A stretch of DNA of 64,000 bases, taken from the NCBI GenBank assembly GCA_027919835.1, contig JANVFP010000003.1:1364001-1428000 (forward strand), read 5' to 3'. The DNA is from Lentinula raphanica. Taxonomy: Eukaryota; Basidiomycota; Agaricomycetes; Agaricales; Omphalotaceae. The notes beneath the pieces are model-generated. The model searched no databases. It had not been told where the DNA came from and saw only the letters and a program-made list of their open reading frames with translations. This document shows, in pieces, positions 13,286-23,208 of the stretch (positions within the stretch are counted from its first letter, which is position 1; each line of letters begins with the position of its first letter). The position numbers were made by a program, and so were the translations under genes.

Positions 13286-14699
13286 ATGCCTCGTTGTACT
13301 CGCAAAGGATGTGGTAAAGACTTCCCAGAAGGTAGTGATGAAAGCTGCATCTTTCATCCTGGAGCTCCAGTACGTGCAAAGCTCAGATCAGATAACGGAA
13401 AGATGTCGATTTGCGTGCACAGGTTTTTCATGAAGGTCTGAAGTCGTGGTCTTGCTGTTCGGATAAGAACAAGCCAGTTTTGGACTTTGATGAATTCATG
13501 GGAATCAAGGCGAGTTCGTAAAGAGAAGATACAAGTACTCAATGAGTTCACTAAAGGTTCTGTCAAAGGGATGTGTCGAGACTGATCGTCATACGAATGA
13601 TATGCCAGATCCCGAACCAAAGGCTCTCACTACTTCTTCTGAGGCAAAGAAAGTACCCCAAAAAGATCTTCATGCCTCCGTCGCTCCCTCCAACCCTGTG
13701 CTGCCTACTGTCACGACCGAACCTGTTCCAGCGCCACCGCTGCTCCCACCACCACCAGTACATGAAGAAGAAGAAGACGATCTAAGTGTAAGAATCACCC
13801 CGGGAACAACATGTCGGCGCAACGGGTGCAACATCACGTTTGTCAGCGATGAAGAGAATAGAATAGGCGACGGTGAAGGAACTCGTTGTGTTTATCACCC
13901 TGCACCTGTAAGAGTCTTTGTAGATACTACACACACACTTCTGATCTATTTCCTAGCCTATCTTTCACGAAGGAAGTAAAGTATGTTTCCGTCCGAGTCA
14001 TATCGAGCATCTCTGTAGCCTCCTGACTTGTGTCAGGGCTATATGTGCTGCAAAAGGAGAGTTCTCGAGTTCGATGAATTTCTCAAAATCGAGGGGTGTA
14101 AAACAGGGCGCCATCTCTTTTCTCCCAAGGTATCTCCAGACAAGGTCAGTCCGTATCGTGAATACAGTTATGGAATAACTCGTGCGTACACTTCTTTAGA
14201 ACGAACAGTTCACAACCTGCCGGCTAGACCACTATCAAACTTTGGACCAAGTTCATGTATCCGTATTCGCAAAGCAAGTTGACAGAGATCGTAGCAGCAT
14301 TAAATTCCATGAGCAGAGTGTGAGTGCTCGATAAAATTTTGTACGGGAGGTATTCAACGTGCACAGTTGTCCATCGATCTTTATTTACAAGGATCCAAGA
14401 GGTTTTTAAAAACAATCGATCTATTTGGGCCCATAGCTCCCGAGCAATCTTCAGTCCAGTATTTCGGAACAAAGGTTCGCAATATGAGTATATGACACTG
14501 TGCATCTATTGCCCTGAAGCTGAAATATTCTCAGGTTGAAGTACACCTCAAGAAGCAGGACACTAGAAGTTGGACTATCCTGGAAAAACCCACTCATGAT
14601 CTTGGCAACATTGCGTTGACTTTTGGTGTAAAGGGTCGAACAGGCACTATTGGCGCAAAGGAACTTATCCTGGATGCACAGAACAGTGTCAGAGCATGA
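13286..14699 (+). CDS. CHORD- and CS-domain cochaperone (CHP1/RAR1/morgana type)
   Basis: Two zinc-binding CHORD domains followed by a p23-like CS domain, a family that works with HSP90. CHORD1 starts at the initiator with CTRKGCGKDFPEG, CIFHPGAP, VFHEGLKSWSCC and FDEFMGIKGC. A linker rich in Pro, Ser and acidic residues follows. CHORD2 gives CRRNGCNITF, CVYHPAPV, FHEGSKGYMCC and FDEFLKIEGCKTGRH. The CS domain begins HYQTLDQVHVSVFAKQVD and ends NSVRA with TGA at 14697-14699. The join at FMGIK/GCVETDRH uses a GC-AG intron at 13510-13568. Another intron, beginning near 14320, splits the CS domain. Order and spacing match fungal homologues. Confidence 0.94.
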
Positions 14700-14807
14700 C
14701 CCGATTGCCTTACACTGCTCAAAGAGGCATCTGTTAGTATGTGTATGCTTTCTATGATAATCATTAGATGGACACATTACTGGCCCCGTCTTAGCATACT
14801 CTAGAAT

Positions 14808-17800
14808 TTATAGCATTCCCGGTTTCTCTATGATCGTGAACATTTGGATAGAGTCTCCTGCCTGCAAACCCGAGAAGTTGGCTAGGCTGAGGCCGAATTC
14901 AGATCCTTTCCGTACTTCCGTAACATCCTTTTTGATCACACGCAAAGTTTCAACAGAACCTATGAGGACGCGTTCGATGACTTTGTGAGTGTTTAGATGA
15001 AGGGATCGAATTTACCTTCGTATACAGTGTCGCCATTCCTAATCACTCGTGCTTGCTTAGACCTCTCTACCATTCCGTTCGTTACCCTACAACCGGCGAC
15101 CTTGACAACCTGCTTTTTTGCCTGGATGTCAAAGATTTGTAAAACTTGAGCTTCACCAGTGACTTTTTTCTCGACAATGACAGGAAGAAGTTTGATGACA
15201 TGATCCCGCACATCGTCCATGAGTTTGTAGATAACGCCAGACGACAGAATAGTGACATTCTTTTGAGCGGCAGTGCTTTGGATTTGCTTGGAGGCGTTGA
15301 CGTTGAAAGCAATTATCATACCTAGAAAGGAAACCATAGGAAATCAGATTACAGTGGCGGAAAAGAACCGTAGAGCCCTCACCGCCTGCGGTTTGTGCTA
15401 AAGTAACATCACTTTCAGTGATATCTCCGACACCGGATGAGATGATTTTGGTTACAGCCACATCGTTGCCTATACCTTGGAGAGCACCCACAACAGCTTC
15501 TGCACTTCCACTAACATCTGCCTTAATGACCAGACGCAACTCCTTTGGCCCATTCGTCGTCTGATCCTCTACGCCGACCGCATCCTTGCCTGGTTGAAGC
15601 TCCAACTCTCGCTTTTCCCTCTCCTGTCTCCGCATTGAATTAATAGCCTCCACATCCGCAAGAGAAGACTTGATTTCAGCTTTGCGTTCCCGATTGGCAA
15701 TGGCCTTTTTAATATCCGCTTCGGATCCTTGGAGAACATCATCCCCAGCGTTGGGTAGGGTTTTCCATCCTGAAACCGTAACGGCCATTCCGGGAGTGGC
15801 AGTCTTCACGGGTTTCCCATTCGAATCACTCATGACGCGTACCCGTGCGAAAGAGAGCCCACTAATTATATGTGAGCCGATCTTGAGGCTGCCACGAAGC
15901 ACTAAAACAGTAGCCATAGGACTGTGGAGATGTTGAGGTCAAAATGTGCAAACGGTACATAGTCTTAACCTACCCTAGTCCTTTGTGCATATTCGATTCG
16001 AGTACATAACCATGGGCAGGTCCTTCTTGTTCTGCACGTAAATCTTGCATTTCGGCAATGGCTGATAACGTCTCGATGAGATTCGGTAGACCTTCGCCAG
16101 TTTTTCCGGACAGATGGACCGCGGGTATATCTCCACCGTGTTGTTCTAACTGCAAGCCTTCCGCGAGTAAGGATTGTTGTACCGCCTCCTATAGAATCCA
16201 TTCGGATCAGTTTAGCACACGATATAACGGAAAGCACACTTTGTGAAAACTTACAATGTCGATCCCGGGCTTGTCAATTTTATTAATGGCTACTACGACT
16301 CCGACCTTGTCTTGTTCCTTTTTAATAAGATTGATGACTTCCCGAGTCTGAGGCATTATACCATCATCAGCAGCAACAACAAGTACGATTATATCGGTTA
16401 CACCAGCCCCCCGTGCACGCATAGCAGAGAAGGCAGCATGTCCTGGAGTGTCCAGGAAGGTGATGGATTGCAGACTGGTGTCATGACCGGTGGAAGGTAC
16501 CGGAACTGAGAATGCACCTATATGTTGGGTAATTCCACCAGCTTCACCTTTGGCTACGGAGGTAGATCTAAGGGTATCAAGTAGTGTCGTTTTCCCGTGG
16601 TCGACGTGGCCCATGATAGTCACGACAGGAGGACGCAAAGGAAGAGAGCCAGGATCAGGGTGTGGCGGACTGTTAAACGATTAGCTGTCAGCTGTTCATC
16701 GTGCTAGTATCGGCAGAACTGACGAAGGATATATATCGAATGCCATTTCATCATTGACGATAGGATTTTTGCCAAACTCTTCCGCAAGAAGCACAGCATA
16801 GTCCGATGTGAGAACTACAACAGTGTCAGAAACAAAAGCAAAGACTAGAAAGAGGACAACACACCATGATCATATGAAGTTTCTTCCCCCATTCCTGATT
16901 GCTCCATCTTTCGTTGCAAGCGTGCTATAAGGCTGTCTCAATCCAACCACGTAGAAGGAACTCGTATACAAGCCGCACCTAGCCTCACGTCCAGCAACTG
17001 AGCTAATTGACCGACAGATACCACAGAAGGAATATAGACGTCCACAGAAACTTTCTTTTCGACAAAAACTTTTCTCTTCCGTGACTTCTCCTTTTGTATT
17101 CGGGCTGCATGATAATCTTTCTGAGAGTCATCGGTCTGAGTTTGCATGGCCCTCATCTTTTCAACAAGTGATCCACGTTTTCCAGGTCTAGGTCCGAAAT
17201 GTGATTTGCCGTTTCTCTTATTCACGTCGAGTCCATCAACGTAGGAGTCCCATAAATCCGAAGAAGTTGGAGTTGAACGAGAGGACTGAGGATTCGTATG
17301 GAGGGAGGATCTCGATGAATCATTTCGATTTGTGGAAGAGTGCGTCAGGGTGCTGTCGCGGGAGTCTTGACCATTCTGTTCCAAAGACTGGCCAGGGTGG
17401 TTCGTATTTCGGGCATTATCGCGTAACGGATGTGTTCTTGTATGAGGCGCTTCTTCTCTATGTAGCATAGGACGTTGCTGAAACGCTGGGGTTGGCTTGG
17501 ACGTTGAAGGAGCGGAAGCAGGTGTGGGTGTGGGTTCGGTCACATGTATAGGTTTCGTGGAAGGGGCTGCAGTAGGAAGTACCCTTGACCAACTACGAGC
17601 ACGAAACGGAGCCGCAGAGGAATTTACGCCTTGCGATGTTGGTGAGCTACCAGCATGTGAGCGAGAATGAGACGACGACGAAGGGGCCACATTGCGGTCA
17701 GAAGGATTAGCAGGCCTTTGGAGCTGCCACTTGGTCACATCTGGTTTTGCAATGGGAGTGTTCGGAACCTCCGATCTAGTCTGGAGTTGGCGAATGTGAA

Positions 17801-17918
17801 CATTGAAGAAACAATGGCACAGTGTCCTTACCAGAGGCTTCGTTGCCGTAGACGCTGACCTACGACTTTGAGAACATTGGCGACGAATGAAAGGTAGAAC
17901 CTGACGAGGTCGATGCAT
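14808..17918 (-). CDS. IFM1: Mitochondrial translation initiation factor 2
   Basis: A GTPase that brings initiator tRNA to the mitochondrial ribosome. The N-terminus, [21 protein letters not shown], is a typical presequence. A long Ser/Thr/Pro-rich low-complexity stretch follows, then an IF2 N-terminal segment with basic coiled coil. The G domain shows [14 protein letters not shown] (G1), a threonine-bearing [10 protein letters not shown] switch, DTPGHAAF (G3) and NKIDKPG (G4). Domain II, the spacer ([25 protein letters not shown]) and the C-terminal beta-barrel follow. The last exon ends IIEKPGML with TAA at 14808-14810. Introns near 15320-15383 and 16190-16260 are supported by reading continuity. 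Divergent from the scramblase gene, with 139 bp between start codons. Confidence 0.95.
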
Positions 17919-18057
17919 AAATCAGAAAGTTGACGGAGGAGGACGGAGGTGTGACCTAATAGTGTGACGTGACACGCCCTCTCTCTCTAACGTTCCGCCA
18001 GGTTCCGCCCTGTATACTAATAGGCCCTGTTAGGTCTCGTTCCGCTTCCGTGATTGG

Positions 18058-19668
18058 ATGCTTCCGCAAATTTGGAGGAGAGTACTTTTGTCAACGCCTG
18101 GTCGAGCGGAGTCTACTCGATACTACGCAATCTCTCGCTTTCCGGGGCGTGGAAGACCTGTTGGTGCAGGCAGACATCAGCCATCTCCCAGGTCGACCAA
18201 GCCTAAAGAGCCTCAGTCGGCTGATACAACGAAATCGAGTGAGGGCACTTCAGTTGACGAATCAACACTATGGCAAGCTGGAGACTCTCTCGATGCAAGT
18301 GGCTCAACAGACGGCCTTGAACGCTTACTTGCAAATGATTCGTTAGTCGTAGAAAGGTGCTCCGCTTCACATTGAAAATCATGTATTGGATATTTATCTA
18401 TGTGCAACTCAAGGCAAATAGAGATGTTGAACATATTCATTGGCTTCGAACAAACCAACAAATACTCAATAAGTTGGTGCTAGAACTTGGACTTAGACTT
18501 GAGTCTTATCCCTCACACTCGATCTTCTAGCCAATCCTGCTGGCGAACAAGTTGGTTTCATTGCTGAAGAACCTGGCGGTTTTCTTTCTTCGTTCAATCG
18601 CCAAATTCTTTCAACCCATCGACCTTTCAAAGCTCTGGTGATGGATCCGTCCGGTACCCCAATTCTCTGGGTGATTATTCGATTCCACCCATCAGGTAAC
18701 TATCGTAGATTACTCATATCTATCGCTACTATAGGTCCGACGTCCTTTTGCTTGGATAAACTCCAGAATGTACGTCCAACGCCCTCACCCGGGTCAAGAA
18801 GCTTCCGGAGGGTCCTCAACCGTGCTCGATACTTTCGCCGAAGTACAACAGATCTGGCACCCTTTTAGACGAAAATATGACCTCTTCTTGCGGTAAGTTA
18901 CATGTAATAACTAAATGGACCTTACTTTTACCCGCCGGGCCCTTGGCTGAATCATCCTCCATTCAGAGATAGCCCGAAGCGTATTTTGTCTTTGGCTTCA
19001 GATCCTCAACCAGAACCAGAACCAGAGACGGATACGTTCAGCCAGATAGCTAAAGTCGATGCTCCCTTTTTGGCCTGGGATTTTAGTATACAAGATGCTC
19101 ATGCACGAGAATTGGCGTTCATTAGTCGAAATTTCAGAGGCTTTGGAAGAGAAGTATGTACTAGGATTTCTCTATAATTCATAAGATGAAGATTCGCGAT
19201 GCTCAAATTCTTATTGCCACAGATCTTTACAGACACAGGCGCGTTATAGTCCTCAGTTCATCGTATATGCTTTGCGGAACTTACTCCTCCAGGTCGATAC
19301 CTTCTTCATTTTGGACCACGACCTGAAGTGGACGCCACAGATGATTTGCGATATAGAACCGAGACGTCTCCCTTAAACCTAGAACAACGTGCTGTGAGTG
19401 TTCTGCATTACTAGACATTGCGCATCGACTCTAACTATTCTTTGCCTATCATCTACTAGTTGATCCTCGCACTTGCAGGTGTGTTTCTCATCTTCACCCT
19501 CAATCATAATCGACTAAACGTGCTCATCACTTTACAGTCAACATCGACTTTGATTACTTCTCGCGGCATTCAGGGGGCCCGTGAGTATTTTCTGTCCTAG
19601 CCTTGCGTTGAGGCGACATTGACAGTGTATCATATAGCGGTTTCTTCCATTTCGGGTTCTGGGAATGA
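18058..19668 (+). CDS. Phospholipid scramblase family protein (AIM25-like)
   Basis: The scramblase family core is clear across seven or more exons: RQIEMLNIFIGFEQTNKY, GEQVGFIAEE, RRPFAWINSRM, IWHPFRRKYDLFLR, FGREIFTDTG and VNIDFDYFSRHSGGPG. The N-terminus MLPQIWRRVLLSTPGRAEST is Arg-rich without early acidic residues, fitting import into mitochondria as for yeast Aim25. The exon join at FTDTG/RYLLHFGP needs a GC-AG intron at 19239-19292. I place the end at TGA 19666-19668 after FFHFGFWE. If the last intron is not used the protein stops at 19582-19584, only a few residues earlier. Whether it scrambles lipid is not shown by sequence. Confidence 0.88.
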
Positions 19669-19952
19669 ATTCAATTGCCTGAAGTTATCACGAGCCTTAG
19701 GAGGATGAGCTTGTATCGAAAAGTATATATGTGCTAATTGAAAAAATGATAATACTGAAAATCTACAACAATCGAAAGTATAACGCGACTGAAAAGGAGA
19801 GCATACAAACAAATATCAAGAGTGGATGACTTGGAAGGGGAAGAATCGATTCAAGAGATCCAGCAAGGAAGCAAATTTTGCGCGGGAGGTAGGTGACGAG
19901 TTAGGTGGAAGATGTATAGCTGATTTTCCTATGCTAATCCACCGTTCGCCGA

Positions 19953-20115
19953 ATGGACTTCAAGTATGACGGACACCGTGACTTAATGGCATCTAGATTA
20001 CTTTCGATTCGCGCATCAAAGCTTGCGGGCAAAAGTGTACCACAGTGTACGCAGGGAATTCTCCTGCCGTGTCGAGCTTCGATATCTCCTACAATGAAGT
20101 TTTTAGATTGTGATC
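19953..20115 (-). pseudogene. Decayed copy of the C-terminal zinc-finger exon
   Basis: On the minus strand this reads DIEARHGRRIPCVHCGTLL, close to the intact gene's DHIEARHRGRRIPCQYCGATF at 21080-21180. After the second Cys pair the copy has lost several bases relative to the intact copy, so the RQALMRHW part is out of frame. DNA similarity continues on both sides (the shared stretch reading agcttgc...gcttcgatat on the plus strand). No intact upstream exons are found next to it. I infer a partial tandem duplication of the gene's 3' end followed by decay. Confidence 0.75.
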
Positions 20116-20720
20116 AGCAGAATTCTGATTGTGGAATTGGAGATACTGTGCAGTAGTACTTTCGGACATGGGGGTGAAAAGGGGTTCGAAACTTGGCCAA
20201 AAAATTTAAATCATTGATTGACTGCGAACCCTGACAGCTCTAATGCTGGAAAGCAATACACAATATTTGCTGTTCCAAGACTACAGCTCTTGCGCAACGT
20301 CGATGACCTTGAGTTCAAGTTGAAGAGAGAAAGTTGTTAACTGAACAGCCGTTGTCACCCTCAGCCTTGACAGGTCTATTACCTACCGAGTTATTCGTCA
20401 TTTTTCATAGCTGCTTCTGGTCAATTCTAGTAAAGGAAAAACCTGGAGAAACGAAAGCGAGGAGCCTTAATCTACTGCTCTTACTTACTAGACCTCACAA
20501 CGGAGCCAGGCATTCTTTCATTGATTTGTTCTAGAAAAAAAAAGTACAATTCGACTGAAAATAAAAAAGCATACGCATATACAGCATGCTGGTTCAACTT
20601 AAGTGAACTTGTGAAGAATGTGGGCACAAAGATACAATGCGATTGAGAACAAAAAAGTACACAAAACATAAGAACATTCGACGAAGGTGAACAAATGCTA
20701 CATAAAGGCAATGACCGACA

Positions 20721-20939
20721 CTACTGAAAACAACTTGAGAGCACACAAACAAACGATTCATACAAAGAGGTATCTTCATGTAATGAATGAATGATTTGAT
20801 GACTGAAGGGATAGCAAATTTGGCAACGCTACTGAAAACAATTTGAAGAAAGCACAGGAACAAACAATCCATATGAAAAGGTATCTTTGACGAATTGATT
20901 TGATGATTTGGTCGAAAAGCCATGGAAGGGATAGCAAAT
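20721..20939. repeat. Two imperfect tandem repeat units of about 110 bp
   Basis: Unit 1 (20721-20819) and unit 2 (20829-20939) both begin ctactgaaaacaa, continue through a gcacan-aacaaac block and a gaggtatct or aaggtatct block, and end aagggatagcaaat. Weaker relatives of the start motif (gactgaaaa) occur near 19750, 19795, 20552 and 20639. The units lie downstream of the zinc-finger gene, as the weaker ones near 19750-19830 lie downstream of its decayed copy. Confidence 0.7.
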
Positions 20940-21073
20940 GAGAAATGCCTTTGCAGAAGTAATGGAATATTGGCCGCACGAGTCAAAGAAGAAAATGGGG
21001 TCAGGTAGGAGATGTGTGGCGGATGGCTGCACCTATGATGGAGATGTCATATTGCCATGAACATCGAATCCGT

Positions 21074-22491
21074 TATGCACGCAAAGAAGGACATCTGAGT
21101 TCTCTCCAGTGACGCATTAAAGCTTGCCGGTAAGAGAACGTTGCACCACAGTATTGGCAAGGAATCCTTCGTCCACGATGTCTAGCTTCGATATGGTCTA
21201 TCATCTTTTCTCAGGCAGTGATTTTCAGCGAGGACCCAAGAAATTCACATACGATTCAAGGCTTGTCGACTTCTTAAACGATCATGACACTCAGAGCACT
21301 CGAATGTAGGCCGGATCGGCGACTGCTGAGGCACATCGGGAGGATATCCATTCCAGGCCCCAGGAGGTAAGTACGAGTAGGGGTAAGACATAGTAGTGGA
21401 GGTTGTAGATTCTGGAAAAGCCGAGGTGGGCGTCGGATTAGTTCCAGGAAGAGCACCTTGAGGAATATCAACATGCAAAGTCTGAGGTTGGCTGCCGAAA
21501 TTTAGCTAGACGACTTTTGGCTTCGACAGACATGGAACTACTCACAAACGCCCAACACCTTCACCGTATTGCAAATTTGAATGAGGGGGTCGAGCTGGAG
21601 TCTGTGTCTGTGTAAGGTATCGCTGATCCTGATGACCCTCATCCTGATAATAGAGAAACTCCTCCGCATCGTCGAAAGGCATTCCATACCTGGGTAAGAG
21701 CTCATGAGCATCGTCAGAAATCAGGAAAGGCTAAACTTGCCATGGAACGGGCTGTTTTGGATTTCCCGAGGGATACTGGCTAGATCACAGTCAATTACTC
21801 AATGAAGAAACTGGAGGAAAGGGTCAAGTTGAGTCACCTTCCATTGTAAGGGGAGGACATGAGGTGTGTAGCCAGACAATCTTCGAAGCGCTCTTTATCT
21901 GACATGAGCTGTTCACTCAAGGCTTGCCACAGCTTCCTGAGTAAAGGTATCGGTACATGTTCATACGGACGAATTAGGTGAATGCCTGCAACAAAACGGA
22001 AAGACATATCGGATGCCAAATATGCTGTTTATCGCTCAACAGCGATGAGGAACCGGGAACATTGAGGTGTAATCTTGATGAATGCGCCTTGAATGAAAGC
22101 ATGCACGATATCTCTTGAGAACGATGGCTGAGGTCGATGTCGTGAAGCCCGGTACATGCAAAGTGCACCATCTTTGCAGCTGAATCGCTCTGGTTTGAAT
22201 CTCGTAGTAGGAAGCTGTCTGCTATCATCATTGAATAAGGACCCTGGTTGTAGTCCATACCGGTTCGCTTCCAGCATAGCCTAGTGAAAGATGTTAAATG
22301 TATGGGTGAACAAGTGATTTCCACAGCCAAAGGAGCGAACTTCATACCCCTCATGACCCAGTTCATGAGACACAGGGCAACAAAAACAGAATTGTGCTGT
22401 AGGCATAAACCAGGAGCCAAGCTTCACCATTGCGACCGTTTTGAGACCTGTTTTTGAAGGGTAATAGAGGGTTCGAAGGCACGAAAACCAT
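21074..22491 (-). CDS. Uncharacterised protein with C-terminal C2H2-like zinc fingers
   Basis: I do not recognise the family from the main body. The clear exons read NRYGLQPGSLFNDD to FIKITPQCSRFLIA, then GIHLIRPYEHVPIPLLRKLW to MSSPYNG, then a Gln/Pro/Tyr-rich stretch (PFDDAEEFLYYQDEG, SYPYSYLPPGAWNGY). The end holds two finger-like units: CSECHDRLRS with a distant HIEARH, and CQYCGATFSYRQALMRHWRELRC. The second finger is close to C2H2, but the last ligand may be Cys. The stop is at 21074-21076. The start at 22491 (MVFVPSNPLLPF) is a guess from Kozak context and frame; 5' exon joins are uncertain. A nucleic-acid-binding role is inferred only from the fingers. Confidence 0.6.
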
Positions 22492-23208
22492 TGGCGGAGA
22501 GGAGGTATCAGATCTAAAATATCACTTGAACAAGCATCCCCTGACTATGAGGGTTCGACGAATTTTCCTACATCGATCGTAGTCAGTCCAAAATGGCATC
22601 ATGAAGGAAATCGCTACATATCCTCATTCCGACCAGCTGGTCTCAGGCCCGTCTGGCGGCACAAATACGAGTCGTGCATATCCAATGGACCCATTTTGGT
22701 CCATCGACTTGAGTTGATTCGCAGCTTGTTGGGGAATGAAGATTATGGCGAATGTCCGTCTTCGATGTATAGTTTGAACTGATATTTGTCTGGATTTTTG
22801 AGGTGCAAGAGGGCAGCTACCTAGCCTATATATGCGAGCAGAGCTACTTGGCGGTGCACTGATACGAGTAGAGCGATAGTTGGATACTGTCAACAGCGAA
22901 ACACTGTGATTTCGCCTTCCGTGTGAGTCGCTTTTCAGCAAGTGAGCAGTCAGCAGAAGTCAAAATGAGTACTCAAAGAGCTAGAGCTATGTTGCGTTAA
23001 TTCTCTCCATGGCAAAAAGGTGTACTGTACAAATTTTCCGGAGCTGGGAAACTTCGTTGAAGTCCAAGTTGCAGACGAAAATGTGACGCGCTTCGCACGT
23101 GGCATCCGTGACAAGCGCGACCTCAATATCATGTGAGCGCGCGAAGGTACTTGTCACGAATCTGTCACGCTCTTCGTTTAACCCGAACATCAACAATTTT
23201 CGCTATTT
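22492..23208. other. Head-to-head upstream region of zinc-finger gene and CDC45
   Basis: About 0.7 kb between two divergent start codons. A minus-strand frame at 22624-22941 could be an extra 5' exon of the zinc-finger gene, but I could not join it. An MluI-box-like ACGCG, the element used for S-phase genes in yeast, is not in an obviously placed cluster. No other feature is supported. Confidence 0.35.

Noticed and set aside
20594..20986. Minus-strand frames of 67-130 codons rich in Phe, Leu and Ile
   Set aside because: They come from the AT-rich repeat units, are repetitive, and have no motif.
22460..22570. tRNA B-box-like GGTTCGA sites
   Set aside because: No cloverleaf with matching A box and acceptor stem could be built around them.
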